Part shown: positions 40,912 through 49,390 of the stretch, piece after piece
How the letters are laid out: each line of letters opens with the position of its first letter
How positions within the stretch are numbered: position 1 is the first letter of the stretch
Origin: Serinibacter salmoneus
GTDB taxonomy: Bacteria; Actinomycetota; Actinomycetes; Actinomycetales; Beutenbergiaceae
Assembly: GCF_002563925.1 (NCBI RefSeq)
Contig: NZ_PDJD01000001.1
Coordinates: 248,001 to 312,000, forward strand
Direction of reading: 5' to 3'
DNA: 64,000 nucleotides
The notes under the pieces: generated by a model
The model's input: the letters and a program-made list of their open reading frames with translations, nothing else
Told to the model about the DNA's origin: nothing
The model's database searches: none
Made by a program: the position numbers and the translations under genes

Positions 40912-42372
40912 GGCTCTTCGGACATCCGGTGGGGGTCAGGGGGTGAGTCCGCCGGCGGCGAGGAGCATGCGTAGGCGGTAGTTGTCGCGGTTGCGGTAGC
41001 CGCGGGCGAGGCGGCGTGCGAGCTCGACGATCCCGTTCACGGCTTCGGTGCCGCCGTTGTTCGCGCGGCCGGTGGTGAAGTAGGCCAGGAACGCCTCGCG
41101 CCATTTGCGTAGCGTGCGGCCCAGGCGCGCGATCTCCGGGATCGGGCAGGTGTGGAACGTGGCCAGGATCTTCTCGGCCAGTGCCCGGCCGTGGGTGGTG
41201 TCCCTGGCCTGGTAGGCGGCTCGGAGGTCCTGGGCGCAGCGCCAGGCGATGTAGACGGCTTCGTGGGCGGGGTCGGCCTCGATCGCGGCCGCGAGGCGGT
41301 TCAGCTGCTTGTCGGTGAGGTTCTCTGCCCCGGCTCGCAGCAGGCGCTGGATGCCGTAGAGCGGGTCGCCCTTGCGGCCTCGATGCCCGGTGGTGTCTTG
41401 CTGGACCCTTCGTCGGACTTCGTCCACGGCCTGGGTGCCGAGCTTCACGACGTGGAAGGCGTCCAGGACCGCGACGGCGTCGGCGAGCTCGTCATCGATC
41501 GCGCTCTTGTAGCCCCCGAACGGATCCAGTGCCGCGATCTGGATCCCGGACCGGAAGACCTCTCCGCGCCCGGTGAGCCAGTCGGCGTAGGCCTTCTTCG
41601 ACCGTCCTGGCACCAGGTCCAGCAGTCGGGCGTGGAGGCGGCCCTTCTCGTCGCGGGTCAGGTCGACCATCCCGGTCAGCTCCTTGGGTCCCTTCCTACG
41701 GGGGTCGCCGTGGTGCCAGATGTGTTCATCGACCCCGAGCGAGGTGACCCCGGCGAACCGGGACTCATCAGCGTCCAGCCGCTCCAGTTCGGGTCTGATC
41801 GCGCGCCAGGCCGTCTTCCACGCGATCCCGAGCTGGCGTCCCAGCCCGCTGATCGTGGCGTGCTCACGCCGTAGCTGATCGATCGCCCACCCGATCGCGC
41901 GAGTCGTGACCGATCCCCGCGCCGCGACCAGGCCCGGGACCTGCTCGCTGAACATTCCGCGCGGGCACCCCGGATCAGGGCAGCGCCACAATCGTTGCCG
42001 CCAGAGCAGTTCCACACGTGCCCCGGCGTGGGGAACATCGTGGAGGCGCCGCATCCGACGGCCGCGGCTCGCAGCCACGACACCGCAGTCGGGACAGCCC
42101 ATCAGACGCCACGGCGTCGAGACCGTCACCGCGAGCAGGTCCGCCTCGCGCTCCACCGCCTCGACCTGCACGCCCGGCAAGCCGAGCAGCACGTCACAGC
42201 GCGAGCATGGATCCGTGGTCGCGGGTGCCGCAGGGCACCCCGTAGCGTTGGTCAACGTCGAGGTCTCCGGAACGAACAGTTGCTTGGTCGCTACTGATCA
42301 TCGGGGACCTCGACCCCTACCCCCGGACTACCGCGCCGACACCCTTACTCCCCACCGGATGTCCGAAGAGCC
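40912..42372 (-). mobile_element. ISL3-family insertion sequence, 1461 bp
   Basis: Complete element. The terminal inverted repeats match for 23 bp, beginning GGCTCTTCGGACATCC at 40912 and ending as its complement at 42372. GGCTCTTC ends are typical of ISL3. An 8-bp direct repeat AATAATCG flanks it. It carries one transposase gene on the minus strand, opposite to the interrupted peptidase gene. Intact ends, intact target duplication and an intact host frame suggest recent insertion. Confidence 0.95.
40936..42255 (-). CDS. ISL3 family transposase
   Basis: 439 aa starting at TTG 42255. N-terminal zinc-binding cysteines (CSRCD, then MGCPDCGVV and CPDPGCPRG), a helix-turn-helix region (ISGLGRQLGIAWKTAW), and the DDE catalytic domain: Asp in SLGVDEHIWHHG, Asp in AVLDAFHVVKLG, and Glu in NNGGTEAVNGIVELAR. 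Length is usual for the family. It catalyses cut-and-paste movement of the surrounding element. The start is uncertain; no strong ribosome site is seen at the TTG. Confidence 0.93.
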   Translation of the reverse strand: MTNATGCPAAPATTDPCSRCDVLLGLPGVQVEAVEREADLLAVTVSTPWRLMGCPDCGVVAASRGRRMRRLHDVPHAGARVELLWRQRLWRCPDPGCPRGMFSEQVPGLVAARGSVTTRAIGWAIDQLRREHATISGLGRQLGIAWKTAWRAIRPELERLDADESRFAGVTSLGVDEHIWHHGDPRRKGPKELTGMVDLTRDEKGRLHARLLDLVPGRSKKAYADWLTGRGEVFRSGIQIAALDPFGGYKSAIDDELADAVAVLDAFHVVKLGTQAVDEVRRRVQQDTTGHRGRKGDPLYGIQRLLRAGAENLTDKQLNRLAAAIEADPAHEAVYIAWRCAQDLRAAYQARDTTHGRALAEKILATFHTCPIPEIARLGRTLRKWREAFLAYFTTGRANNGGTEAVNGIVELARRLARGYRNRDNYRLRMLLAAGGLTP

Positions 42373-42380
42373 AATAATCG
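42373..42380. repeat. Target-site duplication, right copy (AATAATCG)
   Basis: Right-hand copy of the 8-bp duplication at 40904-40911. Confidence 0.93.
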
Positions 42381-44916
42381 GCTGTACTTCACGGTCACGA
42401 ACAACCCGGACGGCCGCGCCCTGGGACAGCGCGCCACCGCCACGGACTTCGACGCGAACCGCGACATGATCACCGGCGCCACGAAGGAGGCCGTGCTGAT
42501 CCGCGACCTGACCGCGGTGATCCAACCGACCAACTACCTGGACATCCACGGCTACACCAACGTGCTGCAGGTCGAGCCCTGCGGCCCCCCGCACGGGGAG
42601 AACTACGAGTACGACCTGTTCCTGCCCACCGCCTACGACATGGCGTTGGAGATCGAGCAGAACGTGGTCGCCGCGGACATCGAGGGCAACACCTACCTCG
42701 ACCGCGAGACCGGCCGCGTCACCACCGAGAACACCGGGTACATCAAGATCCCCTACCGCGACATCCGCTCCGGGTGGGACGACTGGCCGCCGATCTTCAC
42801 CCCGCAGTACGTGGCCTACCAGGGCGCGATCACCAACACGGTGGAACTGCCGCTGGGCCGCACCGGCGACCAGGAGGAGAGCGAGCGCCGCCTGGACGTG
42901 AACAAGCAGGTGGCGCGGATCGTGATCGAGACCGCGGTGGAGCAGGTGAACACCACCGGCGACCTGCTGCTGGAGAACCAGATCGAGATCTTCCGCCGCG
43001 GCGCCGCCGGCGAGCCGCTGGTGGAGATGCCCGCGGACGTGGACCCGACCACGATCCCCGGACCGGACGAGTGGGCCGATATCTGGGACGCCTCCGATGT
43101 CTCGGGCGCCGAGTTCCCCCGGGCGTACGTGATCCCGATGGGCGGCACGCAGCGCTCCGAGACCGATGCGGTGACCCTGGTCGATCAGCTCCTGGCCAAC
43201 GGCGTGGAGGTGGACCGCGCCACCACCGAGATCACCATCGGTGGCACCACCTACCCGGCCGGGAGTTTCGTGGTGGACATGCACCAGCCGCTGCGCGGCA
43301 TGGCGAATGTGCTGCTCGACGAGGGCAGCGACATCTCCGATGTCGTGCCCTCGATGTACGACATCTCGGCCTGGAGCCTCGCGCTGCTGTGGGGTGCCAC
43401 GGTGGACAGTGTGGGTGACACCACGGACGGTCCGCTGCCCGCGGGTCTCGAGCAGATCACCGAGACCGCGCCCACGGGGTCGGTGCCGGAGCAGGGCTGG
43501 TACCTGGAGCTGGAGATGCGCGGCACCGCGGAGTACCAGGCACTGACCGCGCTGCTGCAGGCCGGGATCCCGGTCTCGCTCTTCGAGGACGGTGATGTGA
43601 TCCTCGGCCCCGACGCGGAGTCGCACGCCGCCGCGGTGGCCGTGGCCGAGGCGTACGGGGTGAGCTTCCTGGCCTCCGACGGTTCGCGTCTGACCGCGGA
43701 GGAGTCCGTCGGGCTGGATGAGGCCGTGGTCGCCTACACCGGGGACGCGGGGGATGTGACGTCGCTGGCGCGGCTCGGGATCACCGAGCCGCTGGCGCTG
43801 AGCAACGACGCCCTGGTCTCCGGTGAGCTCGACCTCGACGAGGTCGATGTCCTCTGGATCGGCTCGAACCCGCGGATCTCCGACGAGGCCGCCGTCGCGG
43901 CGATGGCCGAGTGGATCGCGGCCGGGGGCGACGTGGTCGGTGACGGCACCGCCGCCGCGGACTTCGTGGCCGAGTACGGCATCGCCGAGGTCACCGCGAC
44001 CAGCGGCACCCGCAGTTCCAACGGGATCGCCCGGGTGAGCGACGCCGATGGCGGGCTGCTGGCCACCTACCCGCAGGAGCACGCCTTCGGGTACTCCTTC
44101 AGCTGGTTCTCCGACCTGCCCGAGGGCGTCGAGGTGGAGCAGACCTACGCCGTGGAGGACACCTTCGTGGCCGGGCACTGGCGGGCCGCGGAAGGCACCT
44201 CGCCGGCGGATGCCGCCGGGCAGGCCTCGATCGTCTCGACCGAGACCGAGGCGGGTAGCCGCGCGGTGCTGTTCGGCACGACCCCGACCTTCCGGGCCCA
44301 CCCGGTGGGTGCCCTCAGCCAGATCGGCCGCGCGCTGTACTGGGCGGCCGATGCCGAGGGTGAGGGTGTCATCGACCCCGCTGACATCGTGGATGAGAAC
44401 CCGCTGACCGCGATGGTCGACGGCGAGGCCTCCGAGGGCGAGACCCTCACCGCCGTGGTGGCGCAGGACTGGGAGATCACGGCCTACCAGTGGCTGCGCG
44501 ACGGCGAGGCGATCGAGGGTGCGACCGGGGCGACCTACGTGGTGACGCCGCAGGACGGCGGGGCGATGCTCGCGGTGCAGGTCACCGGGTCCAAGCCGCT
44601 GTACACCGACGTGACGGTGGTCTCCGAGGCCGTGGGCCCGGTGCCCGTGGTCGAGCCGACGCCCGACCCCACCGGTAGCCCGACCACTGACCCGACCACG
44701 GACCCGACGACCGACCCCACCACGGACCCCACCACGGACCCGACGGGTGACGCGACGACCGACCCGACCGATGGGTCGAGCTCGGGTGGTTCGGGCGGTG
44801 GCCTGGCGAGCACCGGCGTCGGCGTCGCCGGCCTGGCCGGTGCGGCGCTGCTGATCGTGGTCGGCGGAACGGTGATGGCCGTGCGCCGCAAGAACGCGGG
44901 GGAGTCGGCCGAGTAG
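42381..44916 (+). pseudogene. M14 zinc carboxypeptidase, C-terminal part with sortase signal
   Basis: The 3' part of the split gene, about 845 codons. LYFTVTNNPDGR and the third zinc ligand in YLDIHGYTNVLQVEPC complete the catalytic site begun in the first part. Later regions are Asp/Glu-rich and resemble the large secreted M14 proteins of actinobacteria, then an Ig-like segment (VAQDWEITAYQWLRDGEAIEGA). A TTDP repeat spacer near 44680-44760 is followed by the sorting signal LASTG, a hydrophobic stretch and VRRKNAGESAE. ATG 42466 in frame could start a truncated product, but it would lack the signal peptide and the HxxE zinc pair. Confidence 0.9.
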
Positions 44917-44984
44917 GGCGCGACCCCGCGTGGTCGCACCGCGTGTAGTCCACGTGTAGTCCGCACGTAGTCCATACCGAGCAG

Positions 44985-45018
44985 CGAGGGCGTGGGACCG
45001 GCCGGTCCCACGCCCTCG
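44985..45018. terminator. Bidirectional terminator hairpin
   Basis: A perfect 34-nt palindrome, with 44985-45000 pairing with 45003-45018 less the loop bases. It lies between the convergent peptidase (stop 44916) and macro-domain (end 45027) genes. Confidence 0.75.
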
Positions 45019-45026
45019 TTCGTGCC

Positions 45027-45539
45027 TCAGCGACCCGCCAGGGCCTCCTCGAACGCCGCCAGCACCCGTGGGCTGAAGAGCACGAAGGTCACCTCCGCGA
45101 CCTGGGTCCGTGCCGCCCGCACGGCGGCGACGGCGATCCGCCCCGCCTCGTGTGCGTCCCACCCGTACACCCCGGCACCCACCGCGGGGAACGCCACGGT
45201 GCGTGCCCCGAGGTCGTCGGCCACCCGCAGGGAACTGGTGAAGCAGGAGGCGAGCAGCGCGGGATCGGTCTCACCCGCGTGCCGGTTGGGCCCGACCGTG
45301 TGGATCACCCACCGCGCGCGCAGATTGCCCGCCTGCGTGGCCACCGCCTGCCCGACACCGAGCCCGTCGGGGTACTCCCGCTCTCGCAGCGCGCGGCACT
45401 GCGCGAGCAACTCGGGGCCGGCGGCGGCATGGATCGCGCCGTCCACCCCGCCGCCACCGAGCAGGGTCGAGTTCGCCGCATTGACGAGCGCGTCGCCGCT
45501 GAAGGTGGTGATGTCGCCCAACTGTGCCCGGATCCGCAT
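45027..45539 (-). CDS. Macro domain protein (O-acetyl-ADP-ribose deacetylase-like)
   Basis: 170 aa, single macro domain. GDITTFSGDALVNAANSTLLGGGGVDGAIHAAAG contains the ADP-ribose binding Asp, the catalytic Asn and the Gly-rich loop; TVGPNR and AFPAVGAGVYGWDAHEA form the phosphate-binding loop. Typical of the MacroD/YmdB group, which removes ADP-ribose or acetyl from O-acetyl-ADP-ribose. ATG 45539 follows a TACCCT box by 6 nt. Confidence 0.92.
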   Translation of the reverse strand: MRIRAQLGDITTFSGDALVNAANSTLLGGGGVDGAIHAAAGPELLAQCRALREREYPDGLGVGQAVATQAGNLRARWVIHTVGPNRHAGETDPALLASCFTSSLRVADDLGARTVAFPAVGAGVYGWDAHEAGRIAVAAVRAARTQVAEVTFVLFSPRVLAAFEEALAGR

Positions 45540-45551
45540 GCGGCGAGGGTA
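45540..45551 (-). promoter_or_regulatory. -10 box TACCCT, leaderless start of macro-domain gene
   Basis: TACCCT at 45551-45546 ends 6 nt before ATG 45539; the box lies just inside the 3' end of the preceding gene's intergenic space. Confidence 0.4.
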
Positions 45552-45555
45552 GCGA

Positions 45556-46020
45556 CTACCCCTGGCGTGCTGCCTCCAGGGCGGCGAGGTCGAGTTTGCG
45601 CATACCCATCAGCGCGGCATTCACCCGGGCATCGGCCTCGGCGTCACCGGTGAACACGGGTGCGGCCGGCTCGATCTGCCAGGAGACGCCGTACCGGTCC
45701 TTCAACCAGCCGCACACTCCCTCCTGGCCACCCTCCGCCGTCAGGGTGTCCCAGTAGTAGTCGACCTCGGCCTGGTCCTGGCACGCGATCTGGAACGAGA
45801 TGGCCTCGCTGAAGGTGAACTCCTTCCCGGCGTTCAGGGCCACGAAACGCTGACCGTCCAGCGTGAAGTCGACTGTGAGGACGGTGCCGGCGGGGTAGGG
45901 CGCTCCCTGCGGATAGTGAGAGATCGCGTCGATGTGCGATCGGGGGAAGACCGTGACGTAGTACTCCGCGGCCTCCTCGGCGACGCCGTCGAACCAGAGG
46001 CACGGGGTGAGCGTGGGCAT
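45556..46020 (-). CDS. VOC family protein (PhnB/3-demethylubiquinone methyltransferase-like fold)
   Basis: 154 aa from ATG 46020, with an excellent AAGGAGG 6 nt upstream. TPCLWFDGVAEEAAEYYVTVFPRS is the characteristic start of the PhnB-like glyoxalase-fold family; FVALNAGKEFTFSEAISFQIAC and LTAEGGQEGVCGWLKDRYGVSWQI follow. Members are annotated after demethylubiquinone methyltransferase but this is a fold similarity, not an activity. Reaction unknown. Divergent from the LuxR regulator gene. Confidence 0.87.
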   Translation of the reverse strand: MPTLTPCLWFDGVAEEAAEYYVTVFPRSHIDAISHYPQGAPYPAGTVLTVDFTLDGQRFVALNAGKEFTFSEAISFQIACQDQAEVDYYWDTLTAEGGQEGVCGWLKDRYGVSWQIEPAAPVFTGDAEADARVNAALMGMRKLDLAALEAARQG

Positions 46021-46200
46021 GGTGTCCTCCTTGGTGAGGGTGGCGCAGGTGCGCTGGTGTCGGTATGACCGTGGCCGAGGGCGAATCTCACCGGTTGCGC
46101 ACCGGATGCGTATCCACGGCGCGCGTCGGCATACTGGGAGGTGCAGAGTCGGCCGTGGGGATGGCTGAGCGCGGGGCATCGGACAAGGTGCAGGAGTCGC

Positions 46201-48657
46201 ATGTTGCAGGTTGGCACGTCGCGCGATGGCCGCGCGCTGCTGGAGCGTCCCCGCGTGCTGGAGCACCTCGATCGAGGGTTACGGCACCCTGTGGTGTTGC
46301 TCGGCGGGCTCAACGGGATGGGTCGGGTCACCGCCCTGACGCAGTGGGCACAGGTGCACGGTGCAGTGCTGGTGCAGCCGGGAGCATGGGATGCGCAGGC
46401 CGCCGCTCAGGTCGTCGCGGCTGTCGCGACCGGGCAGCGCACGCTCCTGGTCCTGAGCGCGCGGGATCCCGGACTGGGAGAGGCACTCGAGCACGCGCGT
46501 TCGCTGGGTGGGCTCGATGCCTACCTGCACGTGGTGGTGCGCGGTGGCGTCGCTCTGGGCGTGGATTCCGCGGCGTTGACGCGCCATAGCGGCGTCGAGG
46601 TGGCCTCCGTGGATCCGCGCCTGTTGCTGTTCACGCGGTCCGAGATCATGGAGTTGGGTCGACTGCACGCTCGCGAGATCGACGAGATCGAGGCCGGGGA
46701 GATCCTCGACGCCACGTCCGGTCATCCGGAACTCGTGGTGTCGTGCCTTCGGCGCGATGACGAGCGCGACGCCCGCGACCAGTCGTGGCTGGAGGTAGCG
46801 GTCGGTGTGGTCCGTGAGAATCTGACCGCGCAGGGCCCGAACACTCTGCTGCCGACGGACCTGCGGGCGCACCTGCGGCGCGTCGCGCTGCTGGGCGGCG
46901 TTCCCACCCGGGTGACCAACGCCCTGGCAGCTCGGCAGGGGTGGGCCGAGGACTTGCAGGACCTGGTCGCATGTGGCCTGGTGAGCATCGGCCCCCAGGA
47001 CTCCTTCCAGATCGTGGAGGTGCTCGGCCGCGCTGTGAGCGCATCAGCTCCCGAGGTGGTGCGGTGCGACTCCCGCACGGCCGTGCGCGCCGCACAGGAA
47101 CTCTGGGCAATGGGGGAGGTGGCGTGGGCACTGCACGTCCTGGAACAACGCGGGGAGCGTGCCGACCTGATCACGGTGCTCCTCGCCAACGGCTCGAGCC
47201 TGCCTGATCTGGGTGTCACGCGGATCCTCGATCTCGAGCGACGCTGGTCGATCGCGGTGGAACCGGAACTCGCGGTCCTGGTGGCGCGCGCCCTGGTGGA
47301 TCTCACGATGCCAGGGCACGACGCCCGATTGACGCCGGGACGACTCGAGCGTGCGGCCGGGCTCCTGGTCACCCTCCCCGGGACGATCCCGGCACGGCTG
47401 AACGTGATGAGCGCACTGGTGCAGGGTCCGGTGGAGCGCGGCAACGGGGATGCGGCTGCCTCGAGTGAGACGCTGCGCGCGGCCCTGGCCGAGGTGGAGG
47501 CAGGGTCAGGCGCGGTCGAGGCCCCGCTCCACGCGAGCCTGCTCGCGCAGAGTGCGGTTACGCACCTCTCGCTCGGGCAGTACCGCGAGGCGGCAACAGC
47601 GTTGGCGGGTGCGGAGACGCTCGACGATTCCGGGGTGCCGGCAGCGATCGCGCGCGCGGGCGCGCCGATGGTGACGGCCACGATCGAGACGCCCCGCTGG
47701 AGGGATCTGGACGATGGGGCGCAGCCTGCGGCCGCGCGCCGACTCGGGGCCTACGGCCGCGCGTTCCGGGCCTTCTCACGGCTCCAGATGGACGAGGGCG
47801 CACGACTGCTGCGCAGCGAGTTCGGACCCGCGGGCGCGGAGCCCGCGCGTGACCCGCTGGTCCTGGAGGTGCTGGCGCAGCAACTGGAGAGCGTGGCCGC
47901 GCTGGCGACCGGCACCCAGGAGAGTGCGCTGTGGAACCTCGACGTGCTCGAGCGGGCGCTGGAGGGGCGGAGCCTCACCGCCTTCGAGACCTCGATCCTG
48001 CGGGCGAGCCGGGCGGAGCTGCTCAGCGAACTCGACCGGGTTCCCGAGGCCGAGGACCTGCTGCGTGATGGACTCGGGCAGTTCACCTCGACCGACCGGG
48101 TCTACGCCCGGGTCCAATGGCGCGCCGGACGCCCGGAGGTGGCGCTGGAACTCCTGGAGCCGGTGATCACCGATGATCACGTGCTGGAGTCCCGGCAGAC
48201 GGTCTGGGCCTATGTGCTACACGCTCTGGCCGCCCGGGACTGCGATCGGATGGAAGAGTCGAACGACTCGCTGCGCCGGGCACTCGCACTCGCCGCCCGT
48301 AACGGCAATCTGATGCCGTTCGCGCGTCACGGCTGGGCGGTGCTGGTGGGGCTGGTCAGACAGGCTCAGCAGACCCACCTCGATCCCGCCAGCGCCATGA
48401 TCGTCGGCGAGCTGGAGCGTGCGGTGGCCAGTCAGGCAAGAACCCACCTGTTGGGGAGGCTCTCCGCCCGCGAGCAGGCGGTTCTCACGGCGGCCGCGCA
48501 GGCCGCGGATGCGCACGCACTCGCGGAGTTGCTCTTCGTCTCCCCCAACACCATCAAGACACAGATGCGACAGGTCTATCGGGCGCTCGGCGTGCGGGGC
48601 TTCTCCGAGGTGCGGGTGGTCTCCCGGGCGTTGGAGCGCGACGCGCCGGCGCAGTGA
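46201..48657 (+). CDS. Large LuxR-type transcriptional regulator
   Basis: 818 aa from ATG 46201 (CAGGAG 5 nt upstream). The C-terminal LuxR helix-turn-helix is clear: LSAREQAVLTAAAQAADAHALAELLF, then SPNTIKTQMRQVYRALGV (about residues 740-795). The N-terminal part has the position of a MalT/LAL ATPase, but the P-loop is degenerate (VVLLGGLNGMGRVTAL, no Lys), so ATP hydrolysis is doubtful. The middle is helical and TPR-like. Probably a ligand- or partner-dependent regulator; target and signal unknown. A shorter GTG start at 46141 was rejected. Confidence 0.82.
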   Translation: MLQVGTSRDGRALLERPRVLEHLDRGLRHPVVLLGGLNGMGRVTALTQWAQVHGAVLVQPGAWDAQAAAQVVAAVATGQRTLLVLSARDPGLGEALEHARSLGGLDAYLHVVVRGGVALGVDSAALTRHSGVEVASVDPRLLLFTRSEIMELGRLHAREIDEIEAGEILDATSGHPELVVSCLRRDDERDARDQSWLEVAVGVVRENLTAQGPNTLLPTDLRAHLRRVALLGGVPTRVTNALAARQGWAEDLQDLVACGLVSIGPQDSFQIVEVLGRAVSASAPEVVRCDSRTAVRAAQELWAMGEVAWALHVLEQRGERADLITVLLANGSSLPDLGVTRILDLERRWSIAVEPELAVLVARALVDLTMPGHDARLTPGRLERAAGLLVTLPGTIPARLNVMSALVQGPVERGNGDAAASSETLRAALAEVEAGSGAVEAPLHASLLAQSAVTHLSLGQYREAATALAGAETLDDSGVPAAIARAGAPMVTATIETPRWRDLDDGAQPAAARRLGAYGRAFRAFSRLQMDEGARLLRSEFGPAGAEPARDPLVLEVLAQQLESVAALATGTQESALWNLDVLERALEGRSLTAFETSILRASRAELLSELDRVPEAEDLLRDGLGQFTSTDRVYARVQWRAGRPEVALELLEPVITDDHVLESRQTVWAYVLHALAARDCDRMEESNDSLRRALALAARNGNLMPFARHGWAVLVGLVRQAQQTHLDPASAMIVGELERAVASQARTHLLGRLSAREQAVLTAAAQAADAHALAELLFVSPNTIKTQMRQVYRALGVRGFSEVRVVSRALERDAPAQ

Positions 48658-48942
48658 CTCCGGCGGGCGCCGGGGCGAGGTCGTCCCAGGTGACTGCCGA
48701 GGTGAACTCTGTGGTGAGTTCCCCGGTCGGACCTTGCCACTGCTGCGTCTGGCGCCAGGGCGCGGTGAGGATGGGGCTCGCCACGGTCCCGGGTAGGTGT
48801 GCACCACTGCGGTGCGTCTCCGACGCACGATCTCGCCCCGATGATCCGCAGTGATCCCCTCTGCGCATCAGCGCCGGGATCGTGGCACTGGCGGTGCAGC
48901 GCGGCGCCGTGCCGTGTAAGAGGAAGCCCTCCCGCGGCGTCG

Positions 48943-48955
48943 TAGGCTGCCGGAC
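48943..48955 (+). promoter_or_regulatory. -10 box TAGGCT, leaderless start of S4-domain gene
   Basis: TAGGCT at 48943-48948 ends 7 nt before ATG 48956. Confidence 0.45.
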
Positions 48956-49324
48956 ATGGCGAATGCGGCGCGGGTGGATGTGTGGCTGTGGGCCGTGCGG
49001 ATGTTCAAGACCAGATCCGCTGCACAGGCCGCCTGCCGCGGCGGGAAGGTGCGGGTGGACGGTGTGCCCGCCAAGCCCGCGACCAGCGTCGGTGTCGGGT
49101 CGCGGGTCACCGCCCTGGTGGGGGACCGCCAGCGGGATCTGGAGGTCACCGGCATCCTGCTCAAGCGCGCGGGCGCCCCGATCGCGCAGCAGTGCTACAT
49201 CGACCACACCCCACCGCCCCCGCCGCGGGAGTTCGTGGCGCCGGCCGGTACCCGGGAGCGCGGTGCGGGGCGGCCGACCAAGCGGGAGCGCCGGGAGATC
49301 GACCGGCTGCGCGGCCGACGCTGA
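48956..49324 (+). CDS. S4 domain RNA-binding protein (HslR-like)
   Basis: 122 aa. The S4 motif covers residues about 6-60: RVDVWLWAVRMFKTRSAAQAACRGGKVRVDGVPAKP. The C-terminal part is basic and low-complexity (GRPTKRERREIDRLRGRR). HslR-type proteins bind stalled 50S subunits carrying peptidyl-tRNA in E. coli; the same role here is inferred. Single-gene unit ended by the hairpin at 49347. Confidence 0.9.
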   Translation: MANAARVDVWLWAVRMFKTRSAAQAACRGGKVRVDGVPAKPATSVGVGSRVTALVGDRQRDLEVTGILLKRAGAPIAQQCYIDHTPPPPPREFVAPAGTRERGAGRPTKRERREIDRLRGRR

Positions 49325-49346
49325 GACGGTGCCCCCCGAACGGCGG

Positions 49347-49379
49347 ACGGCACCGCCCCGAGGATCGGGGCGGTGCCGT
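49347..49379. terminator. Bidirectional terminator hairpin
   Basis: A perfect 15-bp stem: 49347-49361 pairs with 49365-49379 around GGA. It separates the S4-domain gene from the convergent symporter gene (stop at 49391). Confidence 0.8.
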
Positions 49380-49390
49380 CGCCGCTGGCC

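Noticed and set aside
42328-45162. 944-codon minus-strand open frame
   Set aside because: Antisense to the M14 peptidase remnant, low-complexity, and it crosses the end of the insertion element.
48658-48955. Gene remnant between the LuxR and S4 genes
   Set aside because: A minus-strand stretch near 48660-48800 reads somewhat protein-like (TGELTTEFTSAVTWDD) but has no start, family or continuation outside the LuxR gene; treated as non-coding.
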